A stretch of 64,000 nt of DNA from an uncultured Bacteroidales bacterium. Its GTDB lineage: Bacteria > Bacteroidota > Bacteroidia > Bacteroidales > UBA932. Location: assembly GCA_945487035.1 (NCBI GenBank), contig CALYTI010000006.1:1-64000 (forward strand). Direction: 5' to 3'. Positions 15,716 to 23,467 of this stretch are shown here, one piece after another; positions within the stretch are counted from its first letter, which is position 1; every line of letters begins with the position of its first letter. Below the pieces are notes generated by a model. It was not told the origin of the DNA, did not search any database, and saw nothing but the letters and a program-made list of their open reading frames with translations. Made by a program: the position numbers and the translations under genes.

Positions 15716-16477
15716 CTCGGGCGACAGCACATCCATCCAGGTATTCATATCCTTCAGCGAGTCAATCTGCCCCAGCACGACAGCCAGCGTATTGTTGACG
15801 CAGTGCATCAGCATAGTAAGGCTGAGAGACTTCGTCTTATAGTACACATACCCGAAGAGGCAGCCCAGCAAGAAGGCCGGGATGGCTTGCCAAGGGTTCA
15901 TATGAATCAGGGCAAAGAAGGCGGCTGAAGCGACAATGGCCCACACCGGCTTCACTCCCTTGTGGAGCAGTCCGCGCAGCACCATACCCCTGCACAACCA
16001 CTCTTCGAAGAATGGTGCGAAGATGGAAACGCACAGCAGGTTAATCAGCACATTGCCCTGGACCATTGAGTTAAGCGCCTGTTCAAGGAACTCCGGCATA
16101 GGCGGCAGCAAGGTAACTATAGGATCTGCAATATATCCCGCCGCAAGGGTAATCAGCGTAACCAGCAGCGCGCAGATCGCAGGTCCGAGAGGAGCGAAAT
16201 GTCCCTTGTTCAGAGGCTTGGGAGCGCGGCCCTTCATCTCGCACTTTATGCTCTTGCTCCTGGCATAGAACATAGGCGGGAGAAACATTACCGGATAGGC
16301 GATGACAGTGCTGTAATCGGCAGCCCAGGCAGGCCCGAGCAGCATACCGAGCAAAAATACCAGCACGTTGCCGATAAGGGCTCCCACAAAAAGCCAAAGA
16401 AGGAGCCCGAAGACTCCTTTCCAGCCCGGGGCCCAGTACTCGAACCCCGAGAGTATCTTGAAATTACCTTTTTTCAT
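15608..16477 (-). CDS. CPBP family intramembrane metalloprotease
   Basis: The protein has 289 residues from the ATG at 16477 (MKKGNFKIL). It has about seven membrane segments and the CPBP/Rce1 motifs: FEEWLCRGMVLRGLL (EExxxR) near 155-170, FALIHMNPWQ near 192-201 and the last conserved histidine/asparagine in MHCVNNTLAVV near 232. Such proteins are glutamate-type membrane proteases; bacterial substrates are mostly unknown and bacteriocin self-immunity is one known role. It overlaps the nucleotidyltransferase gene upstream by 14 bp, which suggests cotranscription, and overlaps folP antisense by 108 bp. Confidence 0.88.
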   Translation of the reverse strand: MKKGNFKILSGFEYWAPGWKGVFGLLLWLFVGALIGNVLVFLLGMLLGPAWAADYSTVIAYPVMFLPPMFYARSKSIKCEMKGRAPKPLNKGHFAPLGPAICALLVTLITLAAGYIADPIVTLLPPMPEFLEQALNSMVQGNVLINLLCVSIFAPFFEEWLCRGMVLRGLLHKGVKPVWAIVASAAFFALIHMNPWQAIPAFLLGCLFGYVYYKTKSLSLTMLMHCVNNTLAVVLGQIDSLKDMNTWMDVLSPELFWIVFAVCALVLILSVRAISRVNVVDTEDVSSTA

Positions 16478-17402
16478 ACAGAGGCGTTGGATATACACCG
16501 GTTGCAGCCAGCTGGGCAAACTTCGCAACAACTGCCGGGCGGTCCTCCTTGAAGGTGACTCCGAACCAGTGTGAAGGGGTTCCGAGCACATCGCAGGCAG
16601 CAGTGCCGGCCTTGACCATAGTGTCAACTGCATAAGGGATATAGTATTCCTTCTTAAGCTCATTGATGTTGGCCTGCAGGAAGTTTACGAAAATATCGGC
16701 GCTGGCCTTGAAATAGTCAGGGGTAAAGCACCACATATTCATAGAGCAGAGGTCCTTAGGCTGGAGCTCGTGACGCTCTCCGGTGATGGAGTTGTCTCCG
16801 CGAAGCACTCCGTCCGCATCGAACATCACATTATGGTGCTCGACAACATCGGTAAGATGGTTCTGGGCATCATAAGCGCAGATTCCGCGGGAAACACCGC
16901 CGGTCTCGGAAAGGGTGTGGTCGACCTCGAATCCCACAATAGCATAGACGCCCTTGCTGTTTTCGTGTGCACGGCACCAGTCACCTGCAATCCTGAAGGA
17001 CTCCTTTCCGTAGAAGTCATCTCCGTTGATTACCACAAAAGGTTCGTGAATGGCCTGAGCTGCCATAAGCACTGCGTGAGCGGTGCCCCAAGGCTTCTGC
17101 CTTTCCGGATTGAGGGTAAACCCTTCGGGGATTTTGTCAAGTTCCTGGGTGACGAACTGGAACTCGAGCGGACTGCCGTCAAGGCATTTTACTGATGAAT
17201 ATTTCTGGCGCACGGTCTGTTCCATCTGCTCGCGGAAATACTCGCGGACAATATAGACTACCTTGCCGAATCCGGCCTGGACTGCGTCATAGATTGAATA
17301 ATCGATGATGGTTTCGCCTGATGGTCCGAGTCCGTCCATCTGCTTGAGTCCACCATAGCGGCTGCCCATTCCGGCAGCAAGTACAAGAAGTGTTGGTTTC
17401 AT
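16464..17402 (-). CDS. NTP-transferase-type sugar nucleotidyltransferase
   Basis: The 312-residue protein begins at the ATG of 17402. LVLAAGMGSRYGGLKQMDGLGPSGE (about 5-29) is the nucleotide-binding loop of the NTP_transferase fold, written here in parts: G-x-G-S-R then K-Q. The metal-binding FVVINGDDFYG lies near 110. The protein probably activates a sugar-1-phosphate with an NTP; the exact sugar cannot be told from the sequence. The box TAAATTTGC at 17408-17416 leaves 5 nt before the ATG, so the mRNA should be leaderless. Confidence 0.82.
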   Translation of the reverse strand: MKPTLLVLAAGMGSRYGGLKQMDGLGPSGETIIDYSIYDAVQAGFGKVVYIVREYFREQMEQTVRQKYSSVKCLDGSPLEFQFVTQELDKIPEGFTLNPERQKPWGTAHAVLMAAQAIHEPFVVINGDDFYGKESFRIAGDWCRAHENSKGVYAIVGFEVDHTLSETGGVSRGICAYDAQNHLTDVVEHHNVMFDADGVLRGDNSITGERHELQPKDLCSMNMWCFTPDYFKASADIFVNFLQANINELKKEYYIPYAVDTMVKAGTAACDVLGTPSHWFGVTFKEDRPAVVAKFAQLAATGVYPTPLYEKR

Positions 17403-17407
17403 AACCC

Positions 17408-17416
17408 GCAAATTTA
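17408..17416 (-). promoter_or_regulatory. -7 box of the nucleotidyltransferase operon
   Basis: TAAATTTGC on the minus strand, 5 nt before the ATG at 17402. It lies 12 bp past the end of the phosphatase gene. Confidence 0.65.
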
Positions 17417-17427
17417 GTCATTTTATG

Positions 17428-18729
17428 CTAAATGTCTGTCAATCTCGACTCCAAATATGCTCTCATATCCTCCCATCTGTAGTATGGGCCTTCATAAACA
17501 GGGCAGGAAGGTCCTACGAGCACTTCCTGCTCGTTGTGCAGCACTTTCACAAGCACTTCGCCCTTGCGGTTGCGGTAGAAAATCAGCTGAACATTGGTGC
17601 ACATACATAAGTTCCTGTAGGCAGGCCACTCGTCCGGGGCTTCCCATATGTGCAGGTTCTTCGCATAGTCGCCAACTTCCAGCAGGCAGAGCAGGGGAGC
17701 AACGCCCGAATCGTGGCCAAAGCGGAAATCGGCGCAATGGTCATTGCCTGCGATGGCCTGGTCAGCGGTACGCAGCATATCCCTTATTATCGGACGGCCT
17801 ACCGCGGTATCTATGCATACTCCTCCTTCTTTGCTGTGGATGAACCAGGTAATGAGCTCGCAGTTGTACAGGCGTCCGCAAGCTACAAGGTCGTCAGTGG
17901 AGAAGAGGGAGAGCGGGTCGTGGCCTTCGATATCGTCCATAGTCTTGAGTATATGGGTGGCTACGAAGAGATTGTATTCGAAGGCGGCTGCCGTTTTGCC
18001 GGTAAGTTCCTTCACTGCCTCTAAGTCGGTGAAGAAATCCTCCGGATGGAGCTGTGCCTGATAGACTCCATAAAGGGAGTCAAGCACTTCGTTCATCCTG
18101 GCCTTTTCCGGGCGCTCTATGCCCTTGGTGCTGTGGCAGAGCACATCCCAATAACGGTCACCGGTGAGCTGGGTCATCACAAGGTCAGGCTGGCGCCCTT
18201 TGAGACCGAGATTGAAGTTGCCCATAGACTGAATCACGCGATGTACATTGGTGGAGCGGCTGGTGACAACCTTGCGGTCTTTCTGCCTGAAGATTTCGGG
18301 ACAGCGGTCGTACAGCCTTTCGGCTACACCCTGCTGCTCGAAGCCTCCACGGGCGGTGAGGGTGCCTTCCGCACCTTTATGTTCCTGCTGGAGCCATATC
18401 ATCTCATCGCGGAGCTTCTCTCCTTTTTCGGTCAGAAGCCCATTCTGTCCGAGCTCCACCAGCCAAGGGGTGTTCTTGCGGTAGAATCGGTCGGAGGTCT
18501 GGTAACGCGAACCGTGGCGCCCGTAATGGGTCACATAGAAAGGCTTGAAGCCTTTCGGAGCCGGGGTGTCGTGGATCTCGGGAACAATGTAAGGATGGTG
18601 AACACCTGCAGTGAGGTAAGGATTCTGCTCTACAACTTCCTTTGTAATTTGGGCGCTTGAGCGCGTGCATACAAGACTCAGAGCAAGAGTCAGGGCGGCA
18701 GCTGCCGCGGTGGTTATCAATTTGCGCAT
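17428..18729 (-). CDS. Histidine acid phosphatase family protein, exported
   Basis: The 433-residue protein has a Sec signal peptide (about 1-27, ending SSAQ), the catalytic VTHYGRHGSRY with the RHGxR motif near 72-76, and the late FRFGHDSG (catalytic HD) near 338-344. This pattern fits the histidine acid phosphatase branch that includes bacterial MINPP-type phytases. The substrate is therefore likely an inositol phosphate or another phosphate ester in the periplasm. The true start is taken at the ATG of 18729; the -7 box TAAATTTGC (18732-18740) ends only 2 nt before it. Confidence 0.85.
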   Translation of the reverse strand: MRKLITTAAAAALTLALSLVCTRSSAQITKEVVEQNPYLTAGVHHPYIVPEIHDTPAPKGFKPFYVTHYGRHGSRYQTSDRFYRKNTPWLVELGQNGLLTEKGEKLRDEMIWLQQEHKGAEGTLTARGGFEQQGVAERLYDRCPEIFRQKDRKVVTSRSTNVHRVIQSMGNFNLGLKGRQPDLVMTQLTGDRYWDVLCHSTKGIERPEKARMNEVLDSLYGVYQAQLHPEDFFTDLEAVKELTGKTAAAFEYNLFVATHILKTMDDIEGHDPLSLFSTDDLVACGRLYNCELITWFIHSKEGGVCIDTAVGRPIIRDMLRTADQAIAGNDHCADFRFGHDSGVAPLLCLLEVGDYAKNLHIWEAPDEWPAYRNLCMCTNVQLIFYRNRKGEVLVKVLHNEQEVLVGPSCPVYEGPYYRWEDMRAYLESRLTDI

Positions 18730-18731
18730 AG

Positions 18732-18782
18732 GCAAATTTAATTAAAAAATACCCTTCGTGTGCAAAAAATGCTTATGTTTGC
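18732..18782. promoter_or_regulatory. Divergent promoter pair, phosphatase / GDPD
   Basis: TAAATTTGC on the minus strand (18732-18740) and TATGTTTGC on the plus strand (18774-18782), 33 bp apart. The two genes both act on phosphate esters, so joint control is plausible. Confidence 0.65.
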
Positions 18783-18794
18783 GGCAATAAATAA

Positions 18795-19637
18795 ATGAAG
18801 AAAATGAAAAAGCATTTCACTTTGTTGGCCATTTCGGCTTTGGTCATCAGCTCCTGCGGAGTAGCTTCCCGGACTGCGGATACGGCAGGAGATGTTGCAG
18901 TGGTTGCCCATCGCGGCTTTTGGGACTGTGAGCAGGCGGGCTATGCGCAGAACAGCATAGGAGCGCTCCGGGCAGCACAGCAGGCCGGCTTCTGGGGCAG
19001 TGAGTTTGACGTGCAGCTGACTTCTGACGGAGTTGTAGTAGCAAATCACGACAAGGAATATGGCCCCAAGAAGATGGTAATAGCGCAGCATACCTACGAA
19101 GAACTGGTGCAGTACCCTTTGCCTAACGGCGAGAAACTGCCTACACTTGCCGAGTATCTTGAGCAGGGTAGCAAGAGCCGGACAGTACTGGTACTTGAGT
19201 TCAAGGAGCAGAAGACCGATGAACTGACTGCCAGGCTTGTGGACAGCAGTATGGAAATTATCCGTCAGGCAGGTTTGTATGATCCTCAGCGCATTTGTTT
19301 CATCAGTTTCAGCCGCTTTGCCTGCGACCGTATCGTGGAAAAGTACCCGGGATTCAATGTGCAGTTCCTTTCTATGAATCCTTTTACCAGGATAGGTGCC
19401 GCTGAGGCCCGCAAGGCCGGTTTCGAGGGGCTTGACTACTGGATTTATCTCTATAAGCTTTGCCCGAAGCTGGTCTCCGACCTGCACGCGGAAGGCCTTA
19501 AGGCGAATGTCTGGACGGTCAATAAATCAAAGGATATGGAGGCTATGTTCCGACTCGGAGTGGATATGATTACCACCAACGACCCTCTTGAGGCCCGCTG
19601 CCTGCTCGGTGAGAGGGAATTGAAGCCTGAAAAGTAA
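18795..19637 (+). CDS. Glycerophosphodiester phosphodiesterase lipoprotein
   Basis: The 280-residue protein has a lipoprotein signal (lipobox ISSC near residue 19) and the GDPD barrel: VVAHRGFWDCEQ near 36, the catalytic pair ending in FDVQLTSDGVVVANHDKE near 72-90, and FKEQKTDEL with the third metal ligand near 140. It releases glycerol-3-phosphate from lipid-derived glycerophosphodiesters outside the inner membrane. The divergent neighbour is an exported acid phosphatase, so the pair may scavenge phosphate. Confidence 0.92.
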   Translation: MKKMKKHFTLLAISALVISSCGVASRTADTAGDVAVVAHRGFWDCEQAGYAQNSIGALRAAQQAGFWGSEFDVQLTSDGVVVANHDKEYGPKKMVIAQHTYEELVQYPLPNGEKLPTLAEYLEQGSKSRTVLVLEFKEQKTDELTARLVDSSMEIIRQAGLYDPQRICFISFSRFACDRIVEKYPGFNVQFLSMNPFTRIGAAEARKAGFEGLDYWIYLYKLCPKLVSDLHAEGLKANVWTVNKSKDMEAMFRLGVDMITTNDPLEARCLLGERELKPEK

Positions 19638-19688
19638 TTTTTTTGTAAAAATTTGTGGTAGGGTTATTGCGGATTAAAATTTTATGAT

Positions 19689-19697
19689 TACCTTTGT
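19689..19697 (+). promoter_or_regulatory. -7 box of tRNA-Asp
   Basis: TACCTTTGT, 28 nt before the tRNA 5' end and identical to the box of tRNA-fMet. Confidence 0.65.
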
Positions 19698-19725
19698 ATC
19701 CGCTTCTAACGGAAGTACCACAAAA

Positions 19726-19803
19726 GGTGCGGTAGTTCAGTTTGGTTAGAATGCCGGCCTGTCACGCCGGAGGTCGAGGGTTCGAACCCCTTCCGCACCG
19801 CCA
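19726..19803 (+). tRNA. tRNA-Asp (GUC)
   Basis: GGTGCGG pairs with CCGCACC, the anticodon GTC is at 19761-19763, and the T-arm GAGGG-TTCGAAC-CCCTT is regular. The discriminator is G and the CCA is encoded (19801-19803). A terminator follows at once, overlapping the last base. Confidence 0.95.
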
Positions 19804-19836
19804 AAAACGCCTCTCACACTCGTGAGGGGCGTTTTT
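19803..19836 (+). terminator. Terminator of tRNA-Asp
   Basis: AAAAACGCCTCTCAC and GTGAGGGGCGTTTTT pair with one T-G wobble around an ACTC loop. It is nearly identical to the hairpin at 21595-21628 and works in both directions, so it may also stop RAYT transcription from the right. Confidence 0.85.
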
Positions 19837-20116
19837 CAGTTTCCGACTCTCTCCCGGCTCTCTTCCGACTCTCTCCAACGCCGGCAGACCCCTCCTTTCC
19901 GACTTGCCCGGCCTACTCGTGCATCTCAGATTCCCCCGTCCACCTATTCCGTGCGCAGGAAGGGCGATTTTGCGCACCAACCGCGAAAAAACAGCAATCC
20001 GTGCGCAGGAAGGGCGTTTTTGCGCACGGACCGCAGATAAATCGTCATCCGTGCGCAGGAAGGGCGTTTTTGCGCACGGACTACTGAAGAAAGACTCCGA
20101 CCCGGTTGAGGGCAGA
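19837..20116. other. Non-coding stretch carrying the REP-like array
   Basis: No gene is supported between the tRNA-Asp terminator and the transposase end. The left part is unremarkable; the right part is the three-copy hairpin array described at 19948-20080. Confidence 0.6.
19948..20080 (+). repeat. REP-like hairpin array, three 33-bp units on a 50-bp period
   Basis: Units at 19948-19980, 19998-20030 and 20048-20080. Each begins TCCGTGCGCA and, in units 2 and 3, ends TGCGCACGGA, a perfect 10-bp stem around the loop GGAAGGGCGTTTT. Unit 1 ends TGCGCACCAA and has an A in its loop. The two spacers are both 17 bp but differ in sequence. The array ends 37 bp from the 3' end of the RAYT gene. Confidence 0.85.
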
Positions 20117-21055
20117 CTACTTTCCGGCGGTCAATGGGAATATGGCATCAATGTCATACTTGGTCAAAGCGAGCAGGCGCCGGATTTGGTCATTGGACGA
20201 TCGGAACTCATAGCGGAGAGTACGGGCAAGATCGAACTTCTGTGCTCTTGAGAGATTTCTCAGGCTCAGCCCCTGATATTGATTTCGCAAAATATTGCTG
20301 ATTTGGGAAAACATCTCAGTATCGGTAAGAAACTCTCCGTCATCTATCTCTGCTGCCAGTCCACTATACGCCTCGACATTCTTGCTGACTGCAGAGTAAT
20401 AATGATGGGCGTCGCGGAACATAGCCATACCGAAGCGTAATGCACAATAAGATGCCGGGGAGATGTAGCCCAGAGGCTGCGAAGATTCTGTTCTTGTTGT
20501 TCCGAAGTGTGTAACCAGCCAATCATCCGGCATTTCCGGTGTACGGCTGCGGAACATCGCTCTGGATTCACGATCGCTGACAGTAGAGTATGGCACTCCT
20601 GCAGGGGCATCCAGAAAATAATATCGCCCGGTTCCCCAAGGATAACTAAAAGGCGTGTGGTCCGGGTTTGCAACATAACCGTTGCGATGGGTGTAGGCAA
20701 TATTGTTCCGCAAGGAGTTGAGAGAGTCAATTCTCTTGTATGAAAGGTCGGCATACACTATGTCCGGATAATACCGCTTCAGCCTTTTGCGGATAGAGTC
20801 CCAAAACGGACTCACCTGCGCCTCCTGGGCACATAAGACGAAATGGAAATGATTGTTCATCACCTCAAAAGCAAGAATGACCACATCCTGATACTCCAGT
20901 TTTGCCCTGGCTATGACATTCATCACAAAGGCAAAGTCGGCTTCTTCTGCAAATAGCAATGGGGTGTTCTTACCGGAAGTGTATGCATGCCAGAATGGTC
21001 CGGCATTCAAAAAAGTGGCTTCGCACCTTCTCTCCGATTCTCCAAAAGTTTTCAT
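20117..21055 (-). CDS. REP-associated tyrosine transposase (RAYT, Y1_Tnp family)
   Basis: The 312-residue protein carries the Y1 transposase HUH motif in AFEVMNNHFHFVL near residues 63-75 and, about 55 residues later, NNIAYTHRNGYV, which matches the 'YiHrNPvraG' region conserved in RAYTs. An extended C-terminal part (about 190-312) is rich in arginine and ends in a helical LLALTKYDIDAIF. RAYTs cut and join single-stranded DNA at REP hairpins and usually stand as single-copy genes flanked by them. That is exactly the arrangement here: three hairpin units at its 3' side and one beyond yccF on the other. It lies 39 bp after yccF on the same strand. Confidence 0.85.
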   Translation of the reverse strand: MKTFGESERRCEATFLNAGPFWHAYTSGKNTPLLFAEEADFAFVMNVIARAKLEYQDVVILAFEVMNNHFHFVLCAQEAQVSPFWDSIRKRLKRYYPDIVYADLSYKRIDSLNSLRNNIAYTHRNGYVANPDHTPFSYPWGTGRYYFLDAPAGVPYSTVSDRESRAMFRSRTPEMPDDWLVTHFGTTRTESSQPLGYISPASYCALRFGMAMFRDAHHYYSAVSKNVEAYSGLAAEIDDGEFLTDTEMFSQISNILRNQYQGLSLRNLSRAQKFDLARTLRYEFRSSNDQIRRLLALTKYDIDAIFPLTAGK

Positions 21056-21094
21056 AAGTAATAAGTTTAAAATGTGAGGGTAAAACTTTTGGAC

Positions 21095-21457
21095 CTATCT
21101 TGAGGAACCGAATGGGAGGAAACTGAGTTTCAGAAGCCGCCAGTGAGCTTTGGCGAAAGGAATGCCGATGATGGTAATGGCACAGAGAAGACCCAGTACT
21201 ATATGCAGGATGGCAATTTCCCACCAGCCGGTAATAATCCACAGAATGTTGAACGCCACAGGCAGACAGCCGGTGTTTGACATTATCTCCACATCCTTGC
21301 CGAAAGGGCATAGAGAAAGACCCGCAAGTTTGAACAGTTGCACTCCGAAAGGGATGCCCACAATGGTAATGCACATCAAAAGTCCGAATACTGCGTAGTA
21401 GATGGCGAGGATGAATCCGCCCAGAAGGAACCAAAGAATATTACCTAAAGTACTCAT
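21095..21457 (-). CDS. yccF: YccF/DUF307 family inner-membrane protein
   Basis: The 120 residues contain two copies of the YccF unit: an N-terminal LGNILWFLLGGF followed by hydrophobic segments, and CITIVGIPFGVQLFKLA near 35 repeated as CAITIIGIPFAKAHWRLLKL near 88. The family is a small four-helix membrane protein whose function is unknown. It sits between the RAYT gene and the fourth REP-like unit, so it may have been enclosed by the mobile repeat or form an operon with the transposase. Confidence 0.88.
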   Translation of the reverse strand: MSTLGNILWFLLGGFILAIYYAVFGLLMCITIVGIPFGVQLFKLAGLSLCPFGKDVEIMSNTGCLPVAFNILWIITGWWEIAILHIVLGLLCAITIIGIPFAKAHWRLLKLSFLPFGSSR

Positions 21458-21496
21458 AGCTGTAAATTTTCCGCAAGATACAATTTTTGCTTAAAT

Positions 21497-21529
21497 TTCG
21501 TGCGCAGGAAGGGCGATTTTGCGCACGGA
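21497..21529 (+). repeat. REP-like hairpin, fourth unit
   Basis: Same 33-bp unit and orientation as the array, with TTCG for TCCG at the start and an A in the loop as in unit 1. Its right flank (CTACAGG) resembles that of unit 3 (CTACTGA), so repeat and flank seem to have moved or been copied together. Confidence 0.8.
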
Positions 21530-21594
21530 CTACAGGAAAAGCGGCATCAATTGAATTCGGCGGAGGCCTGTCCGGATAGTTGAGGATAAAACCA

Positions 21595-21628
21595 AAAAAC
21601 GCCCCTCACATGCGTGAGGGGCGTTTTT
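21595..21628. terminator. Bidirectional terminator, end of rubredoxin transcript
   Basis: AAAAACGCCCCTCAC and GTGAGGGGCGTTTTT are a perfect 15-bp stem with loop ATGC. On the minus strand it follows the rubredoxin stop by 17 bp. It is nearly the same hairpin as the one after tRNA-Asp. Confidence 0.85.
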
Positions 21629-21645
21629 CAATCGAATATCAGCGA

Positions 21646-21825
21646 TTACTTAACCGCTTCGAATACCTTCTTAGGCATTTTGCACTTAGGACATTTCCAA
21701 GTGGCAGGAAGTTCATCGAATGGTGTTCCGGGATAGATACCCTGGCTTGGATCTCCCTTCTCAGGGTCGTACTCGTAGCCGCAAACGCCGCACTTGTACT
21801 TTGTTGAATCAAACTCGTCGTACAT
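21646..21825 (-). CDS. Rubredoxin
   Basis: A 59-residue protein, starting [20 protein letters not shown]. The iron is held by two C-x2-C pairs, CGVCG near 12-15 and CPKC near 45-48, with the usual 'DP..GDP..GI.PGT.F..LP..W.CP' spacing between them. It is a small soluble electron carrier, probably serving rubrerythrin or a related oxygen-detoxifying reductase in an anaerobe. No such partner lies next to it. A tight terminator follows. Confidence 0.95.
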   Translation of the reverse strand: MYDEFDSTKYKCGVCGYEYDPEKGDPSQGIYPGTPFDELPATWKCPKCKMPKKVFEAVK

Positions 21826-21876
21826 AATATTTGTTGTTTAAGGATAATCTTTCCTTTGCAAATATACTCTTTTTTC

Positions 21877-23211
21877 TCAAAGGTAGAACTCAATCAGGCG
21901 TCGGATTGCATCCTGGCACACCGGACAGAACACCGGAGCCGCATTGGTCTTCATCCTGCAGTCCGGATAGCCGCGATATACACCTTTGGACTGGTAGCCG
22001 CCGCCTTCATATATGCCCACAAAGGATGCCGGGTCGGCTCCTCCGGCAATCTGTTTCCACAGGTCTGCCACCGGCGCGGTCGGCACAAAAGCCTCCAGGT
22101 CAAGCGAATCCGTCTCGAAAGCATCCCGCTCCGGCTCACAGCAAAGAAGGTGCTGCCACTTGGAAGGGAAGTCGGCAAGAGTTGTGATATTCGGCTCCCA
22201 AGGCTCGATTCCCGGATAGTACTGCTCCGAATACTGGTCATCGTAGTAATACTCGTCGCCCAGACCCGCAAAACTGTGCCCGAACTCGTGCACTACCACA
22301 GGACGGAAATAAGGATTGTGGGTAGTGGTGAGAGTGTAGGAATTGTAGATCCCGCCCCCACCATAGGTTTCGGTATTTGCAAGTATGATGATATGCTCGT
22401 AAGGCAGTCCCGCAAGCAGGTCGTGCAGTTTGAAAAGGTGCAGAGTGGTAAGGTAGCGCTCAGTGTAGAAGGTGTCGAACGAAGCGCCCACTGCAGTCTC
22501 CTTCCATATCCCTTCGGAAGGTACGCTCACTCCGCTATGCTTGGATGCGGGAGCCACCGCAATGAAATTGAAATGCCCGCGAAGCGCCCGGAACGGCTCG
22601 TGTGAGAGGATTTCATTCATTGCAATGCCGGCATCCTGATAGAATAGTTCCGCCTCTTCAGCTGTATAGCCTTCGGCAACAATGGCTACATCAATGCAAT
22701 CCTGCGCAGAGCCGCTCACCAGCAGTTCGCGGTAAGGAACTTCGCTGACCGGCCTTTGGCGGATAAGTATGTCGGACGGGTCAACGGTATGCTCGAACTC
22801 GGCGGTAATCTCTCCCTTGAAACCGAAAAGGGTAACGCTTACCACTGCCTTTTCGTGCGGCATCGGGAGCAGAAATACATTCTCAAAGGATTTTCTGAGT
22901 CTGGTTGCCTCCTCTGTGCACTGCCACTCCTGAAACAGGGTGGAGAAGGAGGTCATATAGAGCAGCTCCAGACTCTGTGCGTCCCTCATCACAATCTGTC
23001 CGTTGCCTCTGAGAGGGACGCTGTCCATATTGTGCCTGCGTCCGGCCCAGCCGTCGAAGGAAGAAAGCTCGCATACGGCGATTTCAGTGGATGTGGCGGT
23101 TCCGGAGAAGATATAGTCCACTCTCAAGGTGCGCTCATAATCCGCACTCAGTGCGGTGGCGCTGAAGGCGAATAGCATCAAGGCTATCGTCAGGGTTTTG
23201 GTACGTGTCAT
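21877..23211 (-). CDS. Peptidase M64 (IgA-peptidase-like) family protein, exported
   Basis: The 444-residue protein has a signal peptide (about 1-22), an N-terminal beta domain of the M64_N type (about 25-145), then the peptidase domain beginning DVAIVAEGYTAEEAELF. The zinc motif HEFGHSFAGLGDEYYY lies near 312. The C-terminal part ends in CRMKTNAAPVFCPVCQDAI, which has the cysteines seen in family members. The namesake cleaves human IgA1, but most Bacteroidales members have unknown substrates. The gene stands alone between rubredoxin and rpmH. Confidence 0.9.
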   Translation of the reverse strand: MTRTKTLTIALMLFAFSATALSADYERTLRVDYIFSGTATSTEIAVCELSSFDGWAGRRHNMDSVPLRGNGQIVMRDAQSLELLYMTSFSTLFQEWQCTEEATRLRKSFENVFLLPMPHEKAVVSVTLFGFKGEITAEFEHTVDPSDILIRQRPVSEVPYRELLVSGSAQDCIDVAIVAEGYTAEEAELFYQDAGIAMNEILSHEPFRALRGHFNFIAVAPASKHSGVSVPSEGIWKETAVGASFDTFYTERYLTTLHLFKLHDLLAGLPYEHIIILANTETYGGGGIYNSYTLTTTHNPYFRPVVVHEFGHSFAGLGDEYYYDDQYSEQYYPGIEPWEPNITTLADFPSKWQHLLCCEPERDAFETDSLDLEAFVPTAPVADLWKQIAGGADPASFVGIYEGGGYQSKGVYRGYPDCRMKTNAAPVFCPVCQDAIRRLIEFYL

Positions 23212-23220
23212 ATTAAATCA

Positions 23221-23247
23221 AAAAAAGAGGCATATAACAGCCTCTTT
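23221..23247 (-). terminator. Terminator of rpmH
   Basis: On the minus strand AAAGAGGC-TGTTATAT-GCCTCTTT is followed by further Ts. It lies 28 bp after the rpmH stop and just upstream of the M64 gene. Confidence 0.8.
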
Positions 23248-23275
23248 AGTCTAGTTCCTTGGGAAAGTTGCCGGA

Positions 23276-23428
23276 TTACCAGCGGTCCTCTGAAGAAACG
23301 GTGAGCTTCTTGCGGCCGTGACGACGGCGTGCGTTAAGTACGCGGCGTCCATTGGCTGTTGCCATACGCTCGCGGAATCCGTGCTTGTTGACTCTCTTAC
23401 GGGTTGATGGTTGGAATGTCCTTTTCAT
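23276..23428 (-). CDS. rpmH: 50S ribosomal protein bL34
   Basis: The 50-residue, arginine- and lysine-rich protein starts [20 protein letters not shown] and continues [19 protein letters not shown], the invariant L34 pattern. It binds 23S rRNA in the large subunit. It has its own terminator. In many bacteria rpmH lies beside dnaA and the origin; here neither dnaA nor an origin is visible nearby. Confidence 0.97.
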   Translation of the reverse strand: MKRTFQPSTRKRVNKHGFRERMATANGRRVLNARRRHGRKKLTVSSEDRW

Positions 23429-23467
23429 ATCTTTACTTTTTTAATTTTCGCAATTGGGAGGGCAAAG

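Noticed and set aside
19948..20080. CRISPR-like appearance of the 33-bp repeats
   Set aside because: Only three units, spacers of 17 bp that are too short, variation among repeats, no cas genes, and a RAYT gene next to it. REP-type repeats explain it better.
23276..23460. Replication origin beside rpmH
   Set aside because: No dnaA, no cluster of DnaA boxes and no AT-rich unwinding element could be seen.
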